Part shown: positions 26,535 to 36,499 of the stretch, piece after piece
How the letters are laid out: each line of letters opens with the position of its first letter
How positions within the stretch are numbered: position 1 is the stretch's first letter
Origin: an uncultured Erythrobacter sp.
Lineage (GTDB): Bacteria > Pseudomonadota > Alphaproteobacteria > Sphingomonadales > Sphingomonadaceae
Direction: 5' to 3'
DNA length: 64,000 bases
Assembly (NCBI GenBank): GCA_947495695.1
Contig: CANLZP010000002.1
Location: 723,255 to 787,254 of the forward strand
Program-made: the position numbers and the translations under genes
Notes under the pieces: generated by a model
The model's database searches: none
What the model saw: the letters and a program-made list of their open reading frames with translations, nothing else
Told to the model about the DNA's origin: nothing

Positions 26535-29500
26535 TTCGCCGTCTCTGCATCTTCTTCCGCATCTACATCGGCCAGCCGGATTTGCCATTCTTCCAGCCGC
26601 ATCAGTTGATCGTAATCGGAATAGCCGGGGTAGTCGGGGTTGAGCTTGGCCGTGAAGGGATCGGTGCCCTTGATAAAGCGGGAGATCGCATCATTGAGGA
26701 ATTGTTCGTGTCGCGGCAGAAATTCGTCGGGCGACAGGCCCTTGGTCTTCTTGCCAACCTTCATAGGAACATCGACAAACCCAAAGCTGCGATCTTTCGC
26801 TCTGGCCAGCGACCAATATTCAAACCCCGTCGCGGTACCGGTCAGACCGTCAAAGTCGCCCTTGGCCGCGATCAGACCCAAGACGCCTAATTGCAAGGCA
26901 TAGCCTGCCTCAACCCGCGCAGCAGACGGCGGCGTTCCGGTCTTGTAATCCACAATAGCCAATGTGCCGTCGGGCAGCCGGTCAATCCTGTCCGCGCGGC
27001 CATAGACCCGCACTCCGCTGACATCCATTGACCCATCAGCCTCAACCTTCAGCACTTTGCGATCAGGCTCGGTTGCGATCTGCTTGGTCACCCATTCTAA
27101 TGCGGCCAGCAAGCGCGGTCGCCACAGGCCCCAGACGATCGGATGGACATTATTTTCCCGCAAAACCTGGTCCGCGATGGCATCAATCTGCGCGCCCGGA
27201 TCGCTGGTGAGGGCCTCATGCCAGCGCTGCAAAATCTTATGCGCAAGGATCCCTTGCCAAGCCGGAGTCGGCTCCGCATCCAACGGATCGGGACTGCTCA
27301 GCTTGAGTATCTCGCCAGCGTAAAACTGGTAGGGATCGCCCAGCAATCGGTCGAGCCCGGTCACTTTGATCGGTACATTACGCAGCTTTGCCGATGGGTT
27401 GGGCTCGGGACGATCATACATCGCAGCGCGCTCGACCAAGCGGTCCAAACTTTGAGCAATGCGCGGGATGTCCAACTCGCGATAATCATCCGCCTGTTCG
27501 CCCAAAATAGCCTTCACCCGCAACAGGAAACGCGAAGGGATGGTCGGCCCCTCCATATCGCGAGCAGCGCGGGTCAGCACAACTTGCGGGGCGCCCAAGG
27601 CACCGGCCAAATCATGCGCTGACAGGCCAATGCGAAAGTCTGCTCCCGGTATACCCAAGGTACGCAAAATGGCGGGCGGCAACAGCGGAGCACTGCCCGG
27701 AATATTGGGCCAACTCCCCTCGTTCAGTCCCGCACAGATCACCAGATCAGCGCGCGTCATGCGCGATTCCAGCAAGCCATAGATCGCAACCCGAGGATGC
27801 CCGCCATAGGGTGGCCTCACCGCAATATCGGCCATCGCATCGCTTAGCGCGCGGTGCAGATCACGCGGATCAATCATCGTGCCGGTCACCGCAGCCGTGC
27901 GCCGCAAATCTTCCACAAAGCGAGACAGCGCCCGCCCGTCTTCATTCCCCCACAGACTTTCGCCAGCCAGCGCCTCGGCACATTTGGCCAATCGATCCAC
28001 GCCATCAGCAAGCGCGATTGGCTGTGCCAGATCATCCTGTGTCAAAACGGACAACAGCTCAGCTGTGCTGTCCCACCATTCCTCTACCCCCGCCTTTTGC
28101 GCGACGGCCCGCAGCGGCTCTGGCCCTTCAGCCGGTCGAGGACCGCGCAGGGCCCTTTCAAATTTGCGAAGATTGGTCAGCCATACGCCGCGATTGCCCT
28201 CGCGATGAATGAAAGGGTGCGCCAGAGCCGAAATAAGCTCGACAGGAGCAAAACCATCGGCCAGCAATTGCGCCAATTGCAGCAGCATGCGTCCTGCCGG
28301 GGTAAGATTAAGCGGCTGGCCGGCACTGTCATCGGCTGCAATATTCCAGCGCTGTAAATGCTGCACCACGCGCCGGGCCAGGCCGCGATCCGGCGTGATC
28401 ACCGAAACGCGCTTTTCCGGCTCCTCCAGCGCCTGCCTGACGAGCAAAGCAACGCATTGCGCCTCTTCCTCAATCGTGGCGCTTTCAATCAGTCGGATGC
28501 CCGATAAGCGGCGCTTATCTGCGGGCAAATCGACCCATGCCTTGCTCGCTTCTGGCGGCAAAAACAGCGAAGAAATGGCATGAGTGCGTTCAGGCGGTGC
28601 GGCCCCCAGCCCCTTTCGGTGCCATTGGCGCACTTCCTCGCGCGCTACGCCCATCCGGTTGAGCAGCAGCTTGAGGTGATATTGCGGGTGGGTCACCGCA
28701 TCATCGCTGCCAAATATTGTCCCGCCGGCCTCATCAGAGCGCCCCGCCCAGCCCAGTTCGTCCCATGTCGCTTGATCCATCGACAGGTCCAAATCGGGCA
28801 CGATCACCGCGCCGTTGGGGAGATCTGCAACGCTGCGTAACAGGCGAGCCAAGGCCGGGGCTGCACTGGTCACTCCGGCGGCCACGATGGGTGTTTTGGG
28901 CGGATTATCGCGCCAGTGACTGGCTGCGCGGTCAAACAGCAGATTTCGCCGTGTGGCAGCATCTACCTGCCCTTTGTCGGCCAGTCTTCTGCGCCAATGC
29001 AACTGGCATATGGCGAACTGCCGCGTGCTCAATTGCCAATGCTCTGACAGATTTTGAAACGCGCCCAACACCGCATCATCCAGCAATTGATCGGGGGTCA
29101 CTTCCTCAACCAACAAGCGATCCATAACCGCCGCAGTTTCTTTGGCCAATTTCAGTAAGCTTGCACCCGAGGGCGCATCCTCACCCAAAGCCTCGCCCAA
29201 CACATCAGCCAGCTCCAACCAGCGCTGCATGGGTTCAATCGCGCTCGGAATATCGCTCGCGCCCATCGGGTCCATCAGCGATCCGAGCGTTTCGTCTAGG
29301 TCGAGATCACCCACCATCGCCATGCGCGGCATCAACAATCCGGCCCGGCCGGTTTCGCCGAAATGGCGGATGAAGGCTTCGCTGATCGTGCGCGCTGCGC
29401 GGCTGCTGGGTACCAGCAAGGTCAGCCGCGACAGGCCAAAATCCTCGTCAAAATATCGTGGGACCAAACCGGCGACCAAGGCATCGGCAAAGCCGCGATG

Positions 29501-29554
29501 CGCCGCAATGGAATAGACCTTGGGGCCTAAGCGCTCGGCGGCCGTATCACTCAC
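26531..29554 (-). CDS. addB: AddB exonuclease subunit
   Basis: A 1007-aa protein with an inactive helicase-like N-terminal part and a C-terminal nuclease carrying TLAIVDYKTGTPPS with a following AGYALQLG (Gln/Tyr of the RecB motif). It is the partner of AddA. The start is GTG at 29554, overlapping the murU stop in GTGA. No Fe-S cysteine cluster like that of Bacillus AddB is apparent, as is usual in alphaproteobacteria. Confidence 0.93.
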   Translation of the reverse strand: MSDTAAERLGPKVYSIAAHRGFADALVAGLVPRYFDEDFGLSRLTLLVPSSRAARTISEAFIRHFGETGRAGLLMPRMAMVGDLDLDETLGSLMDPMGASDIPSAIEPMQRWLELADVLGEALGEDAPSGASLLKLAKETAAVMDRLLVEEVTPDQLLDDAVLGAFQNLSEHWQLSTRQFAICQLHWRRRLADKGQVDAATRRNLLFDRAASHWRDNPPKTPIVAAGVTSAAPALARLLRSVADLPNGAVIVPDLDLSMDQATWDELGWAGRSDEAGGTIFGSDDAVTHPQYHLKLLLNRMGVAREEVRQWHRKGLGAAPPERTHAISSLFLPPEASKAWVDLPADKRRLSGIRLIESATIEEEAQCVALLVRQALEEPEKRVSVITPDRGLARRVVQHLQRWNIAADDSAGQPLNLTPAGRMLLQLAQLLADGFAPVELISALAHPFIHREGNRGVWLTNLRKFERALRGPRPAEGPEPLRAVAQKAGVEEWWDSTAELLSVLTQDDLAQPIALADGVDRLAKCAEALAGESLWGNEDGRALSRFVEDLRRTAAVTGTMIDPRDLHRALSDAMADIAVRPPYGGHPRVAIYGLLESRMTRADLVICAGLNEGSWPNIPGSAPLLPPAILRTLGIPGADFRIGLSAHDLAGALGAPQVVLTRAARDMEGPTIPSRFLLRVKAILGEQADDYRELDIPRIAQSLDRLVERAAMYDRPEPNPSAKLRNVPIKVTGLDRLLGDPYQFYAGEILKLSSPDPLDAEPTPAWQGILAHKILQRWHEALTSDPGAQIDAIADQVLRENNVHPIVWGLWRPRLLAALEWVTKQIATEPDRKVLKVEADGSMDVSGVRVYGRADRIDRLPDGTLAIVDYKTGTPPSAARVEAGYALQLGVLGLIAAKGDFDGLTGTATGFEYWSLARAKDRSFGFVDVPMKVGKKTKGLSPDEFLPRHEQFLNDAISRFIKGTDPFTAKLNPDYPGYSDYDQLMRLEEWQIRLADVDAEEDAETAK

Positions 29555-30276
29555 CCCGATAAACCACGCTGCAGCGCTTGCTGGGTCGGTGCGATGGCAT
29601 CGGGCGTGCCCACTTCAAACCATTGGCCGGTAAAGGATGCCCCGAACAAGCGCCCTTCCTCAATCGCGCGGCTCCACAATATGTTTGTGGAGAATTTTCC
29701 CTCGGGTGCATCGCGCAACAAGCGGTGCGACACCAATTGGATACCCGTGTAAATAAACGGAGCAACCCGCCCCGTGATCCTGCGCGTTAGCCGACCCAGT
29801 GCATCCATATGGAAATCACCTTGCCCGTTGAAATTGATGGCGCGCGAATGCGGCACCACCAACAACAGTGCATCCATCTCGTCCGGATTCCACCGCAGCG
29901 AGAGGTCATGAAAGGCCGAGCGAGGGCCATCCAGCCAGATATTGTCAGCATTCAGGCAGAAAAACGGATCAGGCAGATGGGATTGCGCCTTGATCATACC
30001 GCCGCCGGTTTCCAGTAATTGGTCCCGCTCGTCAGAGATCGTCACGGCTGGCACGTCTCGTTCTGCCAAATGCGCCTCCAGCGCGTCGGCCAGATAATGC
30101 ACATTGACCACCACGCGGCCCACGCCTGCATCTGCAAGCCGGTCCATCGCATGATCGATCAATGGTTTTCCGGCAACGCGAACCAGCGGCTTGGGCTGGC
30201 TGGCTGTGAGGGGGCGCATGCGCTTGCCCAATCCCGCTGCCATCACCATGGCGCAGTCAGATGCCAATTTGCTCAT
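29551..30276 (-). CDS. murU: N-acetylmuramate-1-phosphate uridylyltransferase MurU
   Basis: A 241-aa nucleotidyltransferase with MAAGLGKRMRPLT at the N-terminus, a KPLVRVAGKPLID stretch and LNADNIW (metal-binding Asp). It converts MurNAc-1-P to UDP-MurNAc in the peptidoglycan recycling shunt that bypasses de novo MurA, a route linked to natural fosfomycin tolerance. The sugar kinase AmgK sits directly upstream with a 4-nt overlap, which strongly supports this specific assignment over a general sugar-phosphate nucleotidyltransferase. Confidence 0.9.
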   Translation of the reverse strand: MSKLASDCAMVMAAGLGKRMRPLTASQPKPLVRVAGKPLIDHAMDRLADAGVGRVVVNVHYLADALEAHLAERDVPAVTISDERDQLLETGGGMIKAQSHLPDPFFCLNADNIWLDGPRSAFHDLSLRWNPDEMDALLLVVPHSRAINFNGQGDFHMDALGRLTRRITGRVAPFIYTGIQLVSHRLLRDAPEGKFSTNILWSRAIEEGRLFGASFTGQWFEVGTPDAIAPTQQALQRGLSG

Positions 30277-31259
30277 GTGATTTTTCCGCCATTGGCTGCG
30301 CGCAGGTCAGCGGGAATATTGGCATCGAACCATTGCGCAACGGGGGTCAATGCAGGATGCGCCAAATCTCGCTCCATCGCCTTCCAAACGCGGGGTATCA
30401 AATCAAGATAACGTGGCTTGCCATCGCGCTTATGTAAGCGTGTGAATATCCCCACGATCTTGGCATTACGCTGTGCGCCCAGTCGGGCATAGTCGGCCAA
30501 AAATTCGTCTCCGGCGCCGGTAGCCTCGCAATACCGCTGCAGCATCGCTTGTTCCAATTCGAGCGAAACATCGCGCCGTGCATCCTGCAACAGGCTGACC
30601 AGATCATAAGCCGGATGGCCCACCAACGCGTCTTGAAAATCAATCAGACCTTGCGCTGCTCCTTCGCGCGGATCACCCAGCAACATGATGTTTTCGGCAT
30701 GATAATCTCGCAGCACGCTGACCCCGGGATTTTGCCGTTCAAGCAAGGGGGCAAGCGCTTCATTCCAGGCCGAGGCATAGGATGGCTCATCCACTGGTAA
30801 TTCCATCGCCGAGCAATACCACTGCGTCAGCAGTGCAGCCTCACGTTGATACGTTGCCAGATCATAGGGCTCAAAGGGTCCGGCTGGCTTGTCCGAAAGC
30901 TCGATCAGGGCATCAATCGCACCAGCATAGGCGGACGTTTCCCCATCCGGGTTATCATCCAACCAATCGCGCATCCGGTCATTGCCGAAATCTTCTAGCA
31001 GCACCCAACCCTTGGCCGCATCCTCGGCATAGATGTGCGGGGCACGCATCCCATGTTGGGCAAGGTAAGTGCCCACTTTTAAGAAAGGTGCCGGGTCCTC
31101 TTCTGGCGGAGGAGCATACATCAGCATCGCAGGCTCATCGCCGCGGTTCAGACGGAAGTAACGCCGGAAAGAAGCGTCTCCCGGAATCGGGTCCACTGCA
31201 GCATCGCCCCAGCCAGCCTTGCCAAGAAATTCGTCCAGTCCATCGGGCAGATCATTCAT
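30273..31259 (-). CDS. amgK: Anomeric MurNAc/GlcNAc kinase AmgK
   Basis: A 328-aa aminoglycoside-phosphotransferase-fold kinase with GDASFRRYFRL near the N-terminus, a LLEDFGNDR hinge, VLRDYHAENIMLL (catalytic Asp and Asn) and GLIDFQDALVG (metal Asp). It phosphorylates MurNAc at C1 for MurU. ATG at 31259 overlaps the tsaE stop by 4 nt; an earlier frame start six codons upstream is rejected. Confidence 0.92.
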   Translation of the reverse strand: MNDLPDGLDEFLGKAGWGDAAVDPIPGDASFRRYFRLNRGDEPAMLMYAPPPEEDPAPFLKVGTYLAQHGMRAPHIYAEDAAKGWVLLEDFGNDRMRDWLDDNPDGETSAYAGAIDALIELSDKPAGPFEPYDLATYQREAALLTQWYCSAMELPVDEPSYASAWNEALAPLLERQNPGVSVLRDYHAENIMLLGDPREGAAQGLIDFQDALVGHPAYDLVSLLQDARRDVSLELEQAMLQRYCEATGAGDEFLADYARLGAQRNAKIVGIFTRLHKRDGKPRYLDLIPRVWKAMERDLAHPALTPVAQWFDANIPADLRAANGGKIT

Positions 31260-31705
31260 GGCAACCGCCCTACCCAATCTGCGCCCGCTTCAACAGTCGC
31301 GACGCGCCCTTCATCCGCAACTTCCAACACAATGGAAAGGCAAGCAGATTCATGCGCGAATCCTCCGGCGCTTTCAGGCCATTCGGCCAGCAAAGCTGCT
31401 CCCTCGCGATAATCATCCAACCCCAGCTCATGCACTTCTTCCGGGCTGTTCAATCGATAGAAATCGGCATGGACAATCGGCAGACGCAAATGCTGGCCTT
31501 CATAGAGCTCGATGATCGTGAAAGTGGGTGAGGGAACATCGCCTGCATGACCCAGAGACCGCAATATAGCTCGCGACAGCGTGGTCTTGCCTGCGCCCAG
31601 CCCGCCGCTCAGCGCCACCACATCGCCTGCGCGCAATTGCCGGGCGATGCGCTCGCCAAAACTGTCCATCGCGGCCAGATCGGGCAATTCAACATGCTGA
31701 ATCAT
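31256..31705 (-). CDS. tsaE: tRNA threonylcarbamoyladenosine ATPase TsaE
   Basis: A 149-aa P-loop protein: Walker A SGGLGAGKTTLSR, SPTFTIIELY, then HADFYRL. It works with TsaB and TsaD to make t6A37 in ANN-decoding tRNAs. Starts 4 nt inside the end of divL and ends 4 nt inside amgK. Its length is normal for the family. Confidence 0.95.
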   Translation of the reverse strand: MIQHVELPDLAAMDSFGERIARQLRAGDVVALSGGLGAGKTTLSRAILRSLGHAGDVPSPTFTIIELYEGQHLRLPIVHADFYRLNSPEEVHELGLDDYREGAALLAEWPESAGGFAHESACLSIVLEVADEGRVATVEAGADWVGRLP

Positions 31706-34041
31706 GGCAGACGGATGGTCGCGGTGGTGCCTGCGCCCTTCTCGCTGTCGATCTTCAGATTGCCCCCGTGGTCCTCGATCAACTGACGGGCCAACGGAAT
31801 ACCCAGCCCTTGCCTGCGCTCCAGCTTACCTTCCGAATTAGGCTCCAGACCTTCCAGAATTTGAGCGAGCTCTTCTGGGCTCATACCGCGACCATTGTCC
31901 GATACTATGATGCGTGCACCGCTCTTGGTCTTGGCCACATCGACCAATATCTTGCCGCCGTTGGGCGTCGCCTCAATCGCATTGTCCACCAGCAGGCCGA
32001 TCGCTCGGCCAATCTGGCGTTTGTCTGCATGGACTGCGCCACCCGGATTGCCGCGCAGTTCCAATGTCAGCCCGCCATTGGTGATCGCTTCCTCACGCTG
32101 AGTGACAACATAAGTGACGAAAGGCAGCAACTCCAACCGTTCTTTTGACAGCGGCAGCAGACCCGCTTCGCTTTGCGACAGATCCAGCACATTTTCGACC
32201 TGTTCTGTCAGACGCCCCACAGAGTCCAAAATGGCGGCCACATAATCGGCCAACTGATCGTTCACGGGACCTGCTGCACCGCTTTGGATCAGTTCGGCAA
32301 AACCGCCGATGGATGTCAGCGGCGTGCGGAATTCATAGGACATATTGGCCAGGAAGCGCGCCTTTACCGCATCGGCCTCCTCCAAGGCTTGGTTGCGTTC
32401 GCGCAGAGCATTTTCTGCATTTTGCGAATCGGTAATGTCCAGCACCGTCAGCAAGCCATTGCCATCGGGAAGCGGAACGCCGGCATACTCCAACGTGCGG
32501 CCATCGGCCAAATCGATCCGGCCGCCCTTTTCTTTGCGATCCAGCGTCGCGGTGCGGATAATCTCGCCCAGCCGCTTTACCTGCGCTGGCTTGGCCAGAT
32601 TGGGCGCAATGGCGGCCAGCATATCATCAGCATTGGGATGCGAATCGAGCAGTTCTGGATCCAGACCCCAAGTGCCGGCGAAACTGCGGTTCCATTGCTG
32701 TAAGGATCCATCCGGCGCGAAAACTGCCAGCGCTTCGAACAGGCTGTCCAATGTTGCGGTGCGGGTGCGCAGCAAAGTATCGCGCGTGGCAGACAAAGCC
32801 AGTTGTTCAGTGCGATCCTCTGCGATCAGCACAATGCCCCCATCTGGCATAGGCTGCGCGACAATCCGTAGGTGTGTACCACCGGACAGCGGCCACGCCT
32901 CTTCCTGAGCTTCGCGCGCGCCAAACCAATTGAGATGCTCGCGCCGCCAAGCGGGGAAATCTCTTACTTCAGGCGTGCGGCGCTTTTCATGCGCATCGTT
33001 CAGAAACCGATTAAACGCGACGCCCTCGGCCACTGCTGATGTCGACAGGTCGAACAAGCGTTGGAAGGGACGATTGGCGAAGACCAGATTTTCGCGGTCA
33101 TCAAATTGGGCAACCCCGATGGAAAGCTGGTCCAGCATGGCCCGCTGGGCATCGCGGAAGGCACGGAAATCGCGCGATTGCTGCTCCAGATCCTCGATAT
33201 CGACGGCATATCCGGCAACGCCTTCACCGCTAAGCGGCAAATCGCTGACCCTGAACATCCGGCGTTGGCCATGGATGGTCGCGGGGATAACCCGCTCTAT
33301 GGCCTGGCCTGCTTCGACCGCCTTCTGGGCAATTTCTGCTGGTGTCTCGCCATCAATCGCTTCCAGCAGCTCAACCTGTTTGGAAACAACCTCCTCAGCA
33401 TCATCAACACCCACAGCATCGACATAGGCGCTGTTGACGAGTTTCAGCCGCATGTCCGACCCACGGAACCACATCGGCATCGGTGCGGCTTCGATCAGGC
33501 CAACCAGAGACGCAAAATCACGCTGGGCGCTTTCGGCCAGATTGCGCAATTGCGAAAGCTCGCCTTCGCTCTCGGAAAAGTCGAACACCCAAACCAGCGC
33601 CGCGCCGCCTGGAGACACTTGCGGATCCGCCAAACTGCCGCGCAATGCCAAGCTCCGGCTGGAGCCTGTGGGGGTCAGCGAGAACTGAAACGGAGCGGCT
33701 GTCTTTTGCGTTGTGCGCACAGCCTGGGTCAGCTGATCAAGCTGTTGCGTGCTAAGGCCACCATCGCCGCTTGCATCCAACTCGCTGAGAAATTGCGGCA
33801 GGCTCTCCAGCCCAAGCCAACCGGCCAAGCGCTCGGGCGCCTCGATCTTTCCATCAACCCGGACCAGCAAGGGAATGGCTGGCGCTTCGTCCAACATGCG
33901 ATTGAGCCGGCGGGTGGACTTGCGCACCGCTTCAAATCGGCGGGTGCTGCTGGCAGCGCGAATCATCATCAACGCCGCAGCCACTGTCCAAGCGGCCAGC
34001 ACAAGGCCAATCAGGGCAAGCGCGGTGGGCGAAAATTCCAT
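31702..34041 (-). CDS. divL: DivL-type tyrosine (pseudo)histidine kinase
   Basis: A 779-aa protein with one N-terminal membrane helix (about 5-28), a long PAS-containing middle, and HisKA plus HATPase domains. At the phosphoacceptor site it has NMSYEFRTPL: Tyr569 replaces His, the mark of DivL, which in Caulobacter controls CckA and so CtrA. The ATPase N-box (VDNAIEATPNGG), a G1 DNGRGM and a G2 RQGLGI are kept. Size matches DivL, and the link to tsaE/amgK/murU/addB fits. ATG at 34041 is favoured; ATG at 34080 would add 13 residues. Confidence 0.88.
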   Translation of the reverse strand: MEFSPTALALIGLVLAAWTVAAALMMIRAASSTRRFEAVRKSTRRLNRMLDEAPAIPLLVRVDGKIEAPERLAGWLGLESLPQFLSELDASGDGGLSTQQLDQLTQAVRTTQKTAAPFQFSLTPTGSSRSLALRGSLADPQVSPGGAALVWVFDFSESEGELSQLRNLAESAQRDFASLVGLIEAAPMPMWFRGSDMRLKLVNSAYVDAVGVDDAEEVVSKQVELLEAIDGETPAEIAQKAVEAGQAIERVIPATIHGQRRMFRVSDLPLSGEGVAGYAVDIEDLEQQSRDFRAFRDAQRAMLDQLSIGVAQFDDRENLVFANRPFQRLFDLSTSAVAEGVAFNRFLNDAHEKRRTPEVRDFPAWRREHLNWFGAREAQEEAWPLSGGTHLRIVAQPMPDGGIVLIAEDRTEQLALSATRDTLLRTRTATLDSLFEALAVFAPDGSLQQWNRSFAGTWGLDPELLDSHPNADDMLAAIAPNLAKPAQVKRLGEIIRTATLDRKEKGGRIDLADGRTLEYAGVPLPDGNGLLTVLDITDSQNAENALRERNQALEEADAVKARFLANMSYEFRTPLTSIGGFAELIQSGAAGPVNDQLADYVAAILDSVGRLTEQVENVLDLSQSEAGLLPLSKERLELLPFVTYVVTQREEAITNGGLTLELRGNPGGAVHADKRQIGRAIGLLVDNAIEATPNGGKILVDVAKTKSGARIIVSDNGRGMSPEELAQILEGLEPNSEGKLERRQGLGIPLARQLIEDHGGNLKIDSEKGAGTTATIRLP

Positions 34042-34090
34042 AGATACCCAGCTATGCTGCGCCGCTGCGCTATGCAACATGCCGCGATAG

Positions 34091-34135
34091 AAAAAGCCCC
34101 CGCAAATGCGCACAATTGCACGCAAATGCGAGGGC
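34091..34135 (-). terminator. Terminator after ahcY
   Basis: On the minus strand GCCCTCGCA pairs with TGCGGGGGC (one G-T pair), with a second inner TGCG/CGCA helix, followed by TTTTT. It lies 31 nt past the ahcY stop and before divL, so it separates the two transcripts. Confidence 0.78.
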
Positions 34136-34165
34136 CGTCCCTTTAATGTCGATGAGCCGTTACAG

Positions 34166-35578
<1,413 letters not shown>

Positions 35579-35668
35579 GAAAATTCTCCTGAATTGGCTA
35601 AGACCTTCGCATGATGGGCGAAGGTTGAATTGAGCCGCGCCTCTAGCCGCTGGTAAGCCCAGAAGCAA

Positions 35669-35688
35669 ATATAAAGCGATCTTTATAT
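35669..35688. promoter_or_regulatory. Palindromic operator between ahcY and a peroxiredoxin gene
   Basis: ATATAAAG and CTTTATAT form a perfect 8-bp inverted repeat around CGAT. It sits in the divergent ahcY/peroxiredoxin promoter region, 91 nt from the ahcY GTG. The shape is that of an ArsR-family SahR operator, a regulator described for proteobacterial methyl-cycle genes. I could not check the consensus, so the regulator name is inference. Confidence 0.55.
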
Positions 35689-35763
35689 GATCACTTGTTG
35701 CGATGGCTAGCAAAGCACCTATATCGAGCGTTCAAGGACCGAAACACGAAAGGAAATTGCGCA

Positions 35764-36243
35764 ATGTCGATCTCTGTTGGAGACAAGCTACCCGAAGTCA
35801 CCATGGTCAAGGCAACCGCCGAAGGACCTGAGCAGGTTAGCTCGTCCGAATATTTCGCTGGCAAGAAAGTCGCCCTGTTCTCGGTTCCCGGAGCATTCAC
35901 CCCGACATGCTCAGCACGTCACCTGCCGGGCTATGTCGAAAAAGCTGCCGAATTGAAGGCCAAGGGCGTTGACGAAATCGTCGGCACCGCTGTGAACGAC
36001 GCCTTCGTTATGGGCGCCTGGAATCAGGCGGCTGGCAGCGAAGACATCACCATGCTGGCAGACGGCAACGGCGATTTTGCTGAAGCAACCGGACTTACCA
36101 TGGACGGTTCAGGCTTTGGCTTGGGCAAGCGCGGACAGCGTTATTCGATGATCGTCGAAGATGGCGTGGTGAAGGAATTGAATGTTGAAGCACCCGGAGA
36201 CTTCTCTGTCTCCAGCGCGGAACATATGCTCGGCCAGCTGTAA
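35764..36243 (+). CDS. Prx5-type peroxiredoxin (redoxin family)
   Basis: A 159-aa thiol peroxidase. The peroxidatic site is PGAFTPTCSARHLPG, with Cys in the PxxxTxxC motif at about residue 48. A KRGQRYSMIVEDG stretch typical of Prx5 proteins is near the C-terminus. It reduces hydrogen peroxide and alkyl hydroperoxides, probably with glutathione/glutaredoxin or thioredoxin. ATG at 35764 is preceded by AAAGGAA. It is divergent from ahcY and closed by a strong terminator. Confidence 0.93.
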   Translation: MSISVGDKLPEVTMVKATAEGPEQVSSSEYFAGKKVALFSVPGAFTPTCSARHLPGYVEKAAELKAKGVDEIVGTAVNDAFVMGAWNQAAGSEDITMLADGNGDFAEATGLTMDGSGFGLGKRGQRYSMIVEDGVVKELNVEAPGDFSVSSAEHMLGQL

Positions 36244-36268
36244 GAGAGCATCACCTAATTTGAAATCA

Positions 36269-36303
36269 GGGCGCCCTCCCCACACGGAGCGGCGCCCTTT
36301 TTT
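36269..36303 (+). terminator. Rho-independent terminator after peroxiredoxin
   Basis: GGGCGCC and GGCGCCC make a perfect 7-bp stem, followed by six T. It starts 26 nt after the peroxiredoxin stop. The rest of the 36304-36499 gap holds no convincing gene. Confidence 0.88.
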
Positions 36304-36499
36304 GCGCGTGGTTTTGTGGCTCCAGACGCCATATTTCACCGGCGGATTTCAATTTTGACACTTTTCCAACTCGGCGGCACTACTCATCCCGACGCTTTGA
36401 GCCAAAATGGGCAGACCGACGATGCGAAAGAACCGCGCAACCTTTGGCAAAGTGAAGGTGAGTAGCAAAGCGCGCGGGGCTCTGCAGGGCGATCGGTGA

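Noticed and set aside
35579..35690. SAH or SAM riboswitch upstream of ahcY
   Set aside because: The leader is short and I could not fit a conserved riboswitch core; the DNA palindrome explains the region better.
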